Positions 32,437 to 39,715 of a DNA stretch of 44,047 nt are shown here, piece by piece; the first letter of the stretch is position 1, and every line of letters begins with the position of its first letter. The translations under genes were made by a program, and so were the position numbers. The notes under the pieces are model-generated. The model was not told where the DNA came from. It made no database searches and saw nothing but the letters and a program-made list of their open reading frames with translations. Source of the DNA: Bryobacterales bacterium. GTDB taxonomy: Bacteria; Acidobacteriota; Terriglobia; Bryobacterales; Bryobacteraceae. Where the stretch lies: assembly GCA_020847045.1 (NCBI GenBank), contig JADLCT010000096.1, positions 1 through 44,047 of the forward strand, written 5' to 3'.

Positions 32437-33690
32437 TCACAGGGCGGCCATCGCCGCCTGTTTCACCACCGCCATCGTCTCCCGCTGCCGCTTGTGCACG
32501 AACGCGAGCGCCTGCGCGGCCGTTTGCCGCGCCGCCGTGGGGTTGCGCGCCATGTCCAGCGCCGCAGGCGCCACGCGCAGCACATCCTCTTCCTTGTCCA
32601 GGTCGAACAGCCAGCCGCTTAAGCCGATGTCGCGCCACATGAACCCCTTCGTCGTCTGCTCGGCGAAGCGGCACACAATGGCTGGAATGCCGTTGCCAAG
32701 CGCCATGATCGGACTGTGCATCTCCATGCTGAGCAATCCTGCCGAGCGGATATATACGCTCAGCGCCTCGCCGGTAAGCCAGAACTTTTCCCGCCACACC
32801 ACGCTCGGCTTCACGCTGTCCGGCAGCGGGTCCACCAGCATCTCCTTGCCGGTCTCCATCTGCGTGGAATCCTCCGGGCACACGAGCACCTTCATGCCGG
32901 TTTCGCGCACGATGGAGACAATGCCCTCGCGCACGGGCGCGTGGTCGTGCTCCTTCATCTCTTCATTGCGCTGGTTTCTGGCCTCGTCAAAGGCGTAGCC
33001 GGGCTTCACGCGCCAGTACGGCGTGCTGCGCAGCCGGGGCAGGCAGCAGATGAAGCGCCCCGGTTCGAGGCCGTGCCGCGAAAGGAATGCCAGGGCCGCG
33101 TGTTCGTCGCGCACCTCCGCGGCAAAGGCGCCGTCGGGACCGAATTCGATGACCGGCGACTGCACGCCGTGCTTCCGCACCACGTCCAGTGAAACGCCGT
33201 CACGAAGAAAGACGAAACGGGCCGTGTTCAGAAGGTCCTGGCAATAGCCGTCCAGCCCGTTGTTGCGCATGCGGAGCAGTCCCGGGTCTCCCGCTGCCGC
33301 CATGGTGATGCCATAGACGCCATATGGTTTGCCGGTCTGCTTACGCCATTCGGCCACGTCACGGTGCGCGGTGAGGTAGGGTCCGGATCCATGCAGCAGA
33401 AAATCGGCCGCGTGCGCCTCCTGCCTGCTCGTAAGAATCGCCACTTTCGGGAAGCGCCTGCGCAGCATGGCCTCGACACCGTTGCCTATGTCCATGGGCC
33501 ACAGCGAGACCTTCGCCTCGGGCACATGACGCTCCAGCAGGGTGAGCACGCCGGGTGTGTGACCGATGTCGCCGATGTTTACCGTCTGCCAGGAGGAGCG
33601 CAGCACGATGTGGGGGGCTTTCTTGGCGCGAGCGAGCTGCGGTGCGGCAACCGCGGCGAAGGCGGGGAGAAAATGACGGCGTGAAAGCAT
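32437..33690 (-). CDS. Tat-exported polysaccharide pyruvyl transferase-like protein
   Basis: 417 residues from ATG 33690, supported by GGAG 6 nt upstream; an upstream in-frame ATG is disfavoured. MLSRRHFLPAFAAVAAPQLARA is a near-consensus twin-arginine signal (SRRHFL). The mature part has the pyruvyl-transferase-type opening SWQTVNIGDIGHTPGVLTLL, LLHGSGPYL and a C-terminal MEMHSPIMALGNGIPAI, which matches the PF04230 pattern. Known members add ketal-linked pyruvate to polysaccharides in the cytoplasm using phosphoenolpyruvate; export to the periplasm leaves no PEP supply, so the function here may differ. It is flanked by the LysR unit and the divergent PilZ gene. Confidence 0.8.
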   Translation of the reverse strand: MLSRRHFLPAFAAVAAPQLARAKKAPHIVLRSSWQTVNIGDIGHTPGVLTLLERHVPEAKVSLWPMDIGNGVEAMLRRRFPKVAILTSRQEAHAADFLLHGSGPYLTAHRDVAEWRKQTGKPYGVYGITMAAAGDPGLLRMRNNGLDGYCQDLLNTARFVFLRDGVSLDVVRKHGVQSPVIEFGPDGAFAAEVRDEHAALAFLSRHGLEPGRFICCLPRLRSTPYWRVKPGYAFDEARNQRNEEMKEHDHAPVREGIVSIVRETGMKVLVCPEDSTQMETGKEMLVDPLPDSVKPSVVWREKFWLTGEALSVYIRSAGLLSMEMHSPIMALGNGIPAIVCRFAEQTTKGFMWRDIGLSGWLFDLDKEEDVLRVAPAALDMARNPTAARQTAAQALAFVHKRQRETMAVVKQAAMAAL

Positions 33691-33723
33691 TGGGGACTCC
33701 GGATGAAGGAGGATCAATTGCAT

Positions 33724-33738
33724 GCTGATCGTATCAGC
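33724..33738. promoter_or_regulatory. Palindrome GCTGAT-CGT-ATCAGC, possible operator
   Basis: GCTGAT and ATCAGC form perfect inverted 6-bp arms around CGT in the 116-bp gap between the divergent pyruvyl-transferase-like and PilZ genes. Its size and symmetry would suit a dimeric repressor, or a small hairpin. No binding protein can be named. Confidence 0.35.
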
Positions 33739-33806
33739 GGGCCAACTTGAGTCGCAATTCGCGATTATGCCGCACACATTCCCACGTCCGGTTCGATAAG
33801 AGACAC

Positions 33807-34151
33807 ATGGAACGCCGAGCCGAAGCGCGCCTGCCGTGGAACGCACCCATCCGCATCACGGTGCTCTCCTCGCCGCCCCGGCACTACGACGCGGTGCTGG
33901 TGAACGTGAGCGGAAGGGGGGCGCGCCTGCGGCTGAATCAGCCGCTCGACTGCGATCTTCCCGTTCGGATTGATCTGGAAAATGCGCTGCTGCTGGGCGA
34001 GGTCTGCTATTGCGCCACCGACGGCGACGCCTATGGCGTGGGCATACTGCTGGAACATTCGTTGCTGAACCTTGCCGAGGTCGTGCGGATGCGCGACCAG
34101 ATTCTGGCGGGGAATAGCGATCGGACGCCGGCGGCTCAGTCACGCGCCTGA
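33807..34151 (+). CDS. PilZ-domain protein
   Basis: 114 residues from ATG 33807; an in-frame ATG 60 bp earlier would add a poorly conserved, basic stretch. The start MERRAEARLPWNAPIRI provides the RxxxR cyclic-di-GMP motif and VNVSGRGARLRL provides the D/NxSxxG motif, with IDLENALLLGEVCYC and GVGILLEHSL as later strands. Single-domain PilZ proteins bind c-di-GMP and signal to motility, exopolysaccharide or other machinery. It lies upstream of rmlD on the same strand with a 58-bp gap holding a -10-like element. Confidence 0.85.
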   Translation: MERRAEARLPWNAPIRITVLSSPPRHYDAVLVNVSGRGARLRLNQPLDCDLPVRIDLENALLLGEVCYCATDGDAYGVGILLEHSLLNLAEVVRMRDQILAGNSDRTPAAQSRA

Positions 34152-34194
34152 GCCCGCCCTCCGGCGGCCGTCCCACGCCCGAGGAAAGCCGCGA

Positions 34195-34200
34195 TACTCT
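34195..34200 (+). promoter_or_regulatory. Possible -10 for near-leaderless rmlD mRNA
   Basis: TACTCT lies 9 nt before the rmlD ATG (34210), the same hexamer and nearly the same spacing as before RNase J (16401). No ribosome binding site is visible between it and the ATG. No -35 is evident. Confidence 0.3.
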
Positions 34201-34209
34201 GAATCTTGC

Positions 34210-35091
34210 ATGCGCAAGGTTCTTATCTTCGGTAGCGCCGGCCAGTTGGGCATCGAACTCAGCACCGTCTTTCGTGACGCGGGTTTTCAAGTCGAGGCGC
34301 TCACGCGGGCCCACCTGGACATCACCAACCCTGTGGACGTGGAGCGTCACATCACCAAGGCTGAACCGGATCTGGTGATCAACTCGGCCGCTTACAACAT
34401 GGTGGATGTGGCCGAGCAGGAGCCGCTGGCGGCCTACCAGGTGAACGCGCTCGCCGTGCGCCACATGGCCGTCACTTGCCGGCAGGTGGACGCCTACTTC
34501 GTTCACTTCTCCACGGACTATGTGTTTGACGGCGCGGCTGGGCGTCCCTACTCCGAGACTGACGCTGTGCATCCGCTCGGCGCCTACGCCGTGTCGAAAC
34601 TGGCCGGGGAAGCCTACGCGCAGGCCTACCTGGACCGTGTGCTCGTGGTTCGCGTCTCAGGCGTGTTTGGCGCGGGGGGCGTGCGCACGGCCCGTTCGAA
34701 CTTCCCGGAGCTGATGCTGCGCCTGGCCGATGCGGGCAAAGAGATCCGCGTCGTGGAGGATCATGTGGCTTCGCCGTCGTTCGCGCCGGCCATCGCCGAG
34801 CGCACGCTTGAGCTGGTGAAGCGTGATGTGCGCGGCGTGGTGCACGTGGGCGGGGGGGCGCCGGTGAGCTGGTACGAGTGGGCGGAGATGATCTTCCGGG
34901 CCGCGGGACGGCAGCCGGAGTTGAAGGCGACCAACGAGCGCGAGTACCGCACGGCGGCGCGGCGGCCAAAGTATTCGGCCCTGGCCAACACCCGCCTGGC
35001 CGCGTTGGGCATTGCGCCCATGCCGCCGCTGAAGACCGCGCTGGAGGCCTACATGCTGCAGCGCACGCGGTATCTCACCGCGGGCGGCTGA
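34210..35091 (+). CDS. rmlD: dTDP-4-dehydrorhamnose reductase
   Basis: 293 residues from ATG 34210. The N-terminal NAD(P) motif is GSAGQLG (residues 8-14), followed by DLVINSAAYNMVDVAEQEP, HFSTDYVFDG and YAVSKLAGE (the YxxxK active site), the standard RmlD pattern. The enzyme performs the last step of dTDP-L-rhamnose synthesis, the NAD(P)H reduction of dTDP-4-keto-L-rhamnose, feeding O-antigen or other rhamnose-containing surface glycans. RmlA, B and C are not in the window, so the pathway is split across the chromosome. The upstream PilZ gene may be cotranscribed or separated by the near-leaderless promoter. Confidence 0.93.
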   Translation: MRKVLIFGSAGQLGIELSTVFRDAGFQVEALTRAHLDITNPVDVERHITKAEPDLVINSAAYNMVDVAEQEPLAAYQVNALAVRHMAVTCRQVDAYFVHFSTDYVFDGAAGRPYSETDAVHPLGAYAVSKLAGEAYAQAYLDRVLVVRVSGVFGAGGVRTARSNFPELMLRLADAGKEIRVVEDHVASPSFAPAIAERTLELVKRDVRGVVHVGGGAPVSWYEWAEMIFRAAGRQPELKATNEREYRTAARRPKYSALANTRLAALGIAPMPPLKTALEAYMLQRTRYLTAGG

Positions 35092-35105
35092 ATGGACGGC
35101 GGTGC

Positions 35106-36086
35106 TCACCCGTTGGGAGCGAAGTAGCCCCTGCGCGCTTGCACTCGCTGGTCCTTGTTCGCCGTTTTGATCTCGATTTTGCGGAAGCCGCCGTCGTGCG
35201 CCGCATTGGAAGGGGCGTAGCCGAGCGCGTACTGGCTGCGCATCTCTTCCTGCAACTGACGGAACACGTCGTCCAGTGAGTTTTTGCGGTCCACATGGAA
35301 GACGCTGCCGCCGGTTTCCCCAGCCATGCGCTTCAAGTCGCCGTCGGAGGCGCCGTAGCCGCCCCAGCCGAATCCATAGGCGCTCATGTCGGCGTAGTAG
35401 ATGCCGTAGAGGATGGCGTCGGCGCGCTGAGCCGCGGCGATGGCTTCCTCGCGCGAATAGTGGCTGCCGAAATCCATGCCATCGGTGATCAGCACCAGGG
35501 CCTTGCGCCCAACTTCTCCCTTCAACTTTTCCGTGCAAGCCAGATGAACGGCGTCATAAAGTATGGTGCCTTTTGGGCGGCGGCTGCTGGGAATGGTGCC
35601 CGTGTGCATGGCGCCCACGTCGACGCTCAATTTCAAATCGTTCAAGCCCTTTTCGAGCAGCCGTGCGGAGTTGGTCAGATCTTGCAGCAGTTCCGCCTCG
35701 GCCCCGAACTGGATGAGGAACGCCAGATCCTTCTGCCTCAACATGCTTTGAAAGAACGCGCTGGCGGCCTGGCGTTCGATGCCGAGCAGGCGTTCCTGGC
35801 TCTTGCTTACGTCCACCAGCAGGCCCAGGGTGAGCGGCAAATCGGTTTCCCTGGCGAAGTAGCGGATCTCCTGCTTCTTGCCGTCCTCGGTCACCGTGAA
35901 GTCTTCCTTGTTCAGGCCCCGGATGTAGCCGCCTTTCCGGTCGCGCACGGAGCAGAGCAGGTTCACCAGTTCCACGTCCACCTTGATCACGCCGCCGGTG
36001 TCCTGCGCGCCCAGACGCGTCAGCGCCGCGCTCATGGCTCCGCCCAGGCGGGCGAACGCCTCCCGTCGATTGCAACTCATGCCCAT
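35106..36086 (-). CDS. VWFA-domain exported protein, acidobacterial VWFA-related type
   Basis: 326 residues from ATG 36086 (ATG 36080 is nearly equivalent). MSCNRREAFARLGGAMSAALTRLGAQ looks like a twin-arginine signal. VDVELVNLLCSVRDRKGGYIRGLNKEDFTVTEDGKKQEI is the conserved N-terminal module of the VWFA-related family found mainly in Acidobacteriota (TIGR03436-like). LTLGLLVDVSKSQE provides the DxSxS metal-site region of the von Willebrand A fold, and LVLITDGMDFGSHYSREEAI continues it. VWFA domains commonly mediate metal-dependent protein binding; a surface-adhesion or assembly role is plausible. It is divergent from the AlkA-like gene. Confidence 0.88.
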   Translation of the reverse strand: MGMSCNRREAFARLGGAMSAALTRLGAQDTGGVIKVDVELVNLLCSVRDRKGGYIRGLNKEDFTVTEDGKKQEIRYFARETDLPLTLGLLVDVSKSQERLLGIERQAASAFFQSMLRQKDLAFLIQFGAEAELLQDLTNSARLLEKGLNDLKLSVDVGAMHTGTIPSSRRPKGTILYDAVHLACTEKLKGEVGRKALVLITDGMDFGSHYSREEAIAAAQRADAILYGIYYADMSAYGFGWGGYGASDGDLKRMAGETGGSVFHVDRKNSLDDVFRQLQEEMRSQYALGYAPSNAAHDGGFRKIEIKTANKDQRVQARRGYFAPNG

Positions 36087-36092
36087 TACAAT
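36087..36092 (+). promoter_or_regulatory. Possible -10 for the AlkA-like gene
   Basis: TACAAT abuts the VWFA start on the other strand and lies 39 nt before GTG 36126. Seven nt after it an ATG opens a nine-codon ORF (MHAGEVLFP, 36100-36129) whose stop overlaps the AlkA-like GTG start. SD GGAGG at 36111-36115 serves the GTG with a 10-nt spacer. Confidence 0.35.
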
Positions 36093-36125
36093 AGCTGAGA
36101 TGCACGCCGGGGAGGTTCTGTTTCC

Positions 36126-36752
36126 GTGAGTCCGCAAACTTTGGGGAAGGCCGCCGCGCACCTGAAGCGGGCCGATCCGCGCCTGGCGGCCGTGATCGGA
36201 AAGGTGGGCGCGTGCCGCATCGAATTCGCCGCCCCCACCTTCGCCTCACTGCTGCGGACGATCTTGTATCAGCAGTTGAACGGCAAGGCGGCCTCCACCA
36301 TTCACTCCCGCTTCGCCGTCTCGTGCGGACGGCAGGGCGTGACGCCGCGCAGCGTCCTGCGGCTCGGGCTGGAGGGGCTGCGCGCGTCGGGGATCTCACG
36401 GCCCAAGGCGTCCTACATGCTCGATCTGGCCGGGTACACCGCCTCTGGCCGCCTGGATTTCACGAGGCTCTCCGAACTCTCCGACGCCGAGGTGATCGAG
36501 CATCTGACCCAGGTGAAGGGTATCGGCGTGTGGACGGCGCACATGTTCCTGATGTTTTCTCTGCAACGTCCGGACGTGCTGCCGGTGGGTGATTACGGCA
36601 TCCGCGCCGCCATACGCCGTTTGTACGATCTCGACGACATGCCCAAGGCCGGTGAGATGGAGCGCATCGCCGCGCCTTGGCGTCCGTGGTGCTCGGTCGC
36701 CAGTTGGTATCTGTGGCGGAGCCTGGAGACGGCTGCCGGTGAATCAACGTAA
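36126..36752 (+). CDS. DNA-3-methyladenine glycosylase II-like (AlkA/HhH-GPD) protein
   Basis: 208 residues from a GTG start, preceded by GGAGG. FASLLRTILYQQLNGKAAST is the family's helix, LTQVKGIGVWTAHMFLMFSL contains the helix-hairpin-helix (Lys131-Gly-Ile-Gly), and LPVGDYGIRAA places the catalytic Asp at residue 156. It lacks the N-terminal AlkA domain, as in short bacterial versions. The protein should remove alkylated bases (3-methyladenine and others) to start base-excision repair. It is followed by cysH on the same strand after 64 bp that contains a tandem repeat. Confidence 0.9.
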   Translation: MSPQTLGKAAAHLKRADPRLAAVIGKVGACRIEFAAPTFASLLRTILYQQLNGKAASTIHSRFAVSCGRQGVTPRSVLRLGLEGLRASGISRPKASYMLDLAGYTASGRLDFTRLSELSDAEVIEHLTQVKGIGVWTAHMFLMFSLQRPDVLPVGDYGIRAAIRRLYDLDDMPKAGEMERIAAPWRPWCSVASWYLWRSLETAAGEST

Positions 36753-36770
36753 TCGTCAGGAAACCGCCGG

Positions 36771-36812
36771 GCTGCCCGCCGCATCCGCTAAGCTGCCCGC
36801 TTCATCCACTAA
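36771..36812 (+). repeat. 21-bp imperfect tandem repeat upstream of cysH
   Basis: GCTGCCCGCCGCATCCGCTAA (36771-36791) is followed directly by a copy differing at 3 of 21 positions (36792-36812). It sits between the AlkA-like stop and cysH ATG 36817. It could be a duplicated binding site or chance duplication; in frame with cysH it would encode a poor, unconserved extension, so it is more likely noncoding. Confidence 0.55.
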
Positions 36813-36816
36813 ACTG

Positions 36817-37584
36817 ATGGACATGGGGACCTTACCCGCCGCGCTCGACCCCGCTTCGCTGGAGGGCCTGACCGCGGAGCAGCTTCTGCGCACCGTGACC
36901 GGCCATTTCGGCAGCCGTTTCGCCATCTCCACCTCGTTCCAGCGCGACGGGATGGTGATCATCGACCTCGCTCTGCGCATCGATCCCGCCACGCGCATCT
37001 TCACGCTCGATACAGGGCGCCTCCCCGAGGAGACCTTCGCGGTAATGGAGGCCGTGCGTTCCCGGTATGGCGCGCGCGTCGAACTGGTGTACCCCGACGC
37101 CGCCGAGGTGGAGGCGATGACCACACTGTTCGGCCCGAATCTGTTCCGCGAGAGCGTTGCGCAGCGAAAGCTGTGCTGCCAGGTGCGCAAGGTGCGGCCG
37201 ATGGAACGGAAGATGGCGGAGTTCGAGGCGCACGCCGTGGGATTACGGCGGGAGCAGTCCGGCGAACGTGCGGCCACGCCCAAGGCGCAGTTTGTCGAAG
37301 GGAAGTGGAAGTTCGCTCCCATCGCCGACTGGACCTCGGAGCAGGTGGAAGAGTATCTGGCGAAGAACGGCGTGCCCCGGCACCCGTTGGAGTCGCAGGG
37401 CTACCCCTCGATTGGCTGCGCGCCTTGCACGCGGCCCATCACCGCCGGGGAGAGTGAGCGCGCCGGGCGATGGTGGTGGGAGCAGGACGGCGGCAAGGAG
37501 TGTGGACTCCATGTGACGCCCGAAGGACGCATGAAACGCGAACTCGACGTGCTGCTGGAGGAGGTGCTGGCGGCGCGGCGCTGA
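36817..37584 (+). CDS. cysH: Fe-S type adenylyl-sulfate (APS) / PAPS reductase
   Basis: 255 residues from ATG 36817 (ATG 36823 is also possible). The ATP-pyrophosphatase-like fold is seen at AISTSFQRDGMVIIDL and FTLDTGRLPEETF. The cluster-binding Cys pairs are KLCCQVRKV (Cys120-Cys121) and GCAPCTRP (Cys201 and Cys204), the hallmark of 4Fe-4S assimilatory APS reductases; the catalytic Cys is in KECGLH (Cys229). It reduces APS (possibly PAPS) to sulfite for cysteine synthesis, using thioredoxin. Bacillus-type enzymes with this cluster can use both substrates. The PHP phosphoesterase downstream could clear the 3',5'-bisphosphate by-product if PAPS is used. Confidence 0.95.
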   Translation: MDMGTLPAALDPASLEGLTAEQLLRTVTGHFGSRFAISTSFQRDGMVIIDLALRIDPATRIFTLDTGRLPEETFAVMEAVRSRYGARVELVYPDAAEVEAMTTLFGPNLFRESVAQRKLCCQVRKVRPMERKMAEFEAHAVGLRREQSGERAATPKAQFVEGKWKFAPIADWTSEQVEEYLAKNGVPRHPLESQGYPSIGCAPCTRPITAGESERAGRWWWEQDGGKECGLHVTPEGRMKRELDVLLEEVLAARR

Positions 37585-37646
37585 CTTTGGGCTGCTGTGG
37601 CGCGTGGCCCATCCAGTACACTGAAGGTTTTTACCGGAGCTTCTGT

Positions 37647-38510
37647 TTGATTGATCTGCATACCCACACGACTGCCTCCGATGGCACCTATTCTCCCGGA
37701 GAACTGATTCAAGCGGCCGTGGCGGCGCGCCTTGACGCCCTGGCGATCACCGATCATGACACCTTCGCCGGCTATGAGGAAGCGCTTCCTTCGGCCATGG
37801 CCACGGGGTTGGAACTGATCTGCGGCATCGAGCTGTCCACCAAGATGCCGGTGCCGGGACGGCCGCGCGGCAAAAGCGTCCACCTGCTGGGCTATTTCCC
37901 CGTGAAGCCGCCCTCGGAGGAGTTTCGCGAGTGGATTCACCTGTTGCAGGAGTCGCGCCGTGACCGTAACCGCCGGCTGGCTTCGCGCTTGCAGGAACTG
38001 GGTCTGGAGATCACCCTCGAGGAGGTGGTCGAGGTGGGCCGTTCCATGGCCGGACGTCCCCACTTTGCCCGGGTCCTCATGGAAAAGCGCTATGTCGCCA
38101 CGCTGCAGGAGGCCTTCGACAAGTATCTGGATGAGTCGGCCGAAGCCTACGTCGAGCGCGAGGAGCCATCGCTGGCCGAGGGCATCCGGCGCATTACCGA
38201 CGGCGGCGGTGTGCCGTCCATCGCGCACCCGATCCGGCTGGGCCGCAGAACGCCGCAGCAGGAAGAGGACCTCATCCGCCAGATGAGCAAGATGGGTCTG
38301 CTGGCCATCGAGGCCTACCACTCCGACCACGGTCCGCGCGAGCTGGAACGCTACCAACTGCTCGCCCGCCGTTACGGATTGGCCGTGACCGGCGGCACCG
38401 ATTTTCATGGCGACGCCAAGCCCGGTCTGAAGGTGGGCACCGGGCGTGAGAACAACGTGAGCGTGCCGAACAAGGTGCTGGACCGCTTGAAGCAACTGGT
38501 GCGGAGTTGA
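37647..38510 (+). CDS. PHP-domain phosphoesterase (COG0613; YciV/RNase AM or pAp phosphatase-like)
   Basis: 287 residues from TTG 37647, which has GGAG 7 nt upstream and gives the family's natural start MIDLHTHTTASDGTYSP. HTHT, TDHDTF and later SIAHP, YHSDH and GGTDFHG supply the PHP metal-binding His and Asp residues. COG0613 members include the E. coli 5'-3' RNase AM (YciV) and Chromobacterium Cv1693, a 3',5'-nucleotide bisphosphate phosphatase. Sequence alone does not decide between them. The position right after cysH favours bisphosphate removal, inferred from context. A near-consensus TACACT at 37617 may be a minor promoter. Confidence 0.9.
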   Translation: MIDLHTHTTASDGTYSPGELIQAAVAARLDALAITDHDTFAGYEEALPSAMATGLELICGIELSTKMPVPGRPRGKSVHLLGYFPVKPPSEEFREWIHLLQESRRDRNRRLASRLQELGLEITLEEVVEVGRSMAGRPHFARVLMEKRYVATLQEAFDKYLDESAEAYVEREEPSLAEGIRRITDGGGVPSIAHPIRLGRRTPQQEEDLIRQMSKMGLLAIEAYHSDHGPRELERYQLLARRYGLAVTGGTDFHGDAKPGLKVGTGRENNVSVPNKVLDRLKQLVRS

Positions 38511-38516
38511 GCGCGC

Positions 38517-39065
38517 TCAGCGGTAGGTCTTGTCGTCCGCCTTGTCCAGGCTCACGTTTCCGCCGAAGACGCCCAGCGTGACGATGGCAAAGGTGAACAC
38601 GCGGTTGCCCGTTTCGATGTGCCCTCCGTAGGCCTGCTCTCCGTTGGACAGCGTCATGTGGGCATGGATGCGGCCGCCAATGACATAGCCGTTCACGCCG
38701 ATGATGTCGGCGGGCGTGTCCGGATCCTCCACGTAGCGGTTCTTCGAAGGAAAGTTCCGGTTGCTCACCGAGTGCACGTGCGTGTTGCGCAGCGAGCCCA
38801 CTCCGGACAGGATCACGGCGTTGCGTATGCCCTGCTGCTCCACCAGGCGCTGCATGCCTTGCAGAAGATCGGCCTCATACTTGAAGCGCAGGACCACGAT
38901 GCGTTCGAACTGGCCGCTGATCGCGTAGGCTTCGGGCACGGCGGCGCTGTTGGGTTTTGAATCGTCGTGAGGCGTGGTCGCCTTGGTGACCTCGGTGATC
39001 TTTTTTTCCGCCAGGGCGGGGAAGGCGCAGGCGAGGGCGCCCAACAGCAGGAACAGTCGCGTCAT
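38517..39065 (-). CDS. Exported PPC/DUF296-domain protein
   Basis: 182 residues from ATG 39065, with a signal peptide MTRLFLLLGALACAFPALA. The PPC (plants and prokaryotes conserved) domain is clear: ERIVVLRFKYEADLLQGMQRLVEQQGIRNAVILSGVGSLRNTHVHSV and the terminal GGRIHAHMTLSNGEQAYGGHIETG, with the conserved His residues that often bind metal. Bacterial PPC proteins are normally cytoplasmic trimers and plant ones are nuclear AT-hook proteins; a secreted version is unusual. It is 26 bp downstream of the DUF1080 gene on the same strand. Function unknown. Confidence 0.88.
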   Translation of the reverse strand: MTRLFLLLGALACAFPALAEKKITEVTKATTPHDDSKPNSAAVPEAYAISGQFERIVVLRFKYEADLLQGMQRLVEQQGIRNAVILSGVGSLRNTHVHSVSNRNFPSKNRYVEDPDTPADIIGVNGYVIGGRIHAHMTLSNGEQAYGGHIETGNRVFTFAIVTLGVFGGNVSLDKADDKTYR

Positions 39066-39091
39066 GAACGCGATGCTACCACCGCTCCGGT

Positions 39092-39715
39092 CTACAGTTC
39101 GCGGATGAGCAGCCCGCGCCAGCGCATTTCGAGCGGCGGCCCGCTGTGGAGTTGCAGCGCGAGGAAGCCGGCGCCTTCGATGCCCGGCTCGGTTTCGGTA
39201 TAGTCCACCGTGGTCTCGCCATTCAGGCGCAGGATGATGTGCGGTCCGCGGGCCTCGATTTCGTAGTGGTTCCATGCCGCCTTGTCGAGCTTGGCGATCA
39301 CCTCCGGGCGTGCCTGGACCAGCACCCGTTTCCGGCGCGACTCGTCATACAGGCAGCCCCAGTACTGTGCGCCCAGGTCTGCCTGGTAGCCGATTACTTC
39401 GTGCGAGGGCGGATCGGTTTCCTTGCTGCGGAACTGAATGCCGGAGTTCGCCTTGCCTGTGGGATCGGTCATGCGGAACTCGGCCTTCAGGTGGAAATCG
39501 GCGTAGCTTTTTTTCGTGCGGAGAAACTCGTTGTAGCGGATGCCCGGCGAGCGTCCCACGATCATGCCGTTTTCCACGCTCCACAGTGAAGGCGTGTCCA
39601 GGCGGAAATCGGAAAGGTCGCGCCCGTTCCACAACGCATGGAAACCCGGCTGGGCAAATGCGACTCCGGAGCAACCCGCGCCGGTCAGGGCGTTCATGAA
39701 CGTCCGCCGTCTCAT
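39092..39715 (-). CDS. Exported DUF1080 (3-keto-disaccharide hydrolase-like) protein
   Basis: 207 residues. RRRTFMNALTGAG near the start is a twin-arginine signal. GFHALWNGRDLSDFRLD, WSVENGMIVGRS, SGIQFRSKE, and WNHYEIEARGPHIILRLNGETTVDY are the classic DUF1080 concanavalin-like pattern, ending LALQLHSGPPLEMRWRGLLIREL. DUF1080 proteins include recently described 3-keto-disaccharide (glucoside) hydrolases, and are abundant in Planctomycetes and Acidobacteriota. No 3-dehydrogenase gene is adjacent. It overlaps the SthA stop in ATGA, so it is translationally coupled. Confidence 0.9.
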   Translation of the reverse strand: MRRRTFMNALTGAGCSGVAFAQPGFHALWNGRDLSDFRLDTPSLWSVENGMIVGRSPGIRYNEFLRTKKSYADFHLKAEFRMTDPTGKANSGIQFRSKETDPPSHEVIGYQADLGAQYWGCLYDESRRKRVLVQARPEVIAKLDKAAWNHYEIEARGPHIILRLNGETTVDYTETEPGIEGAGFLALQLHSGPPLEMRWRGLLIREL

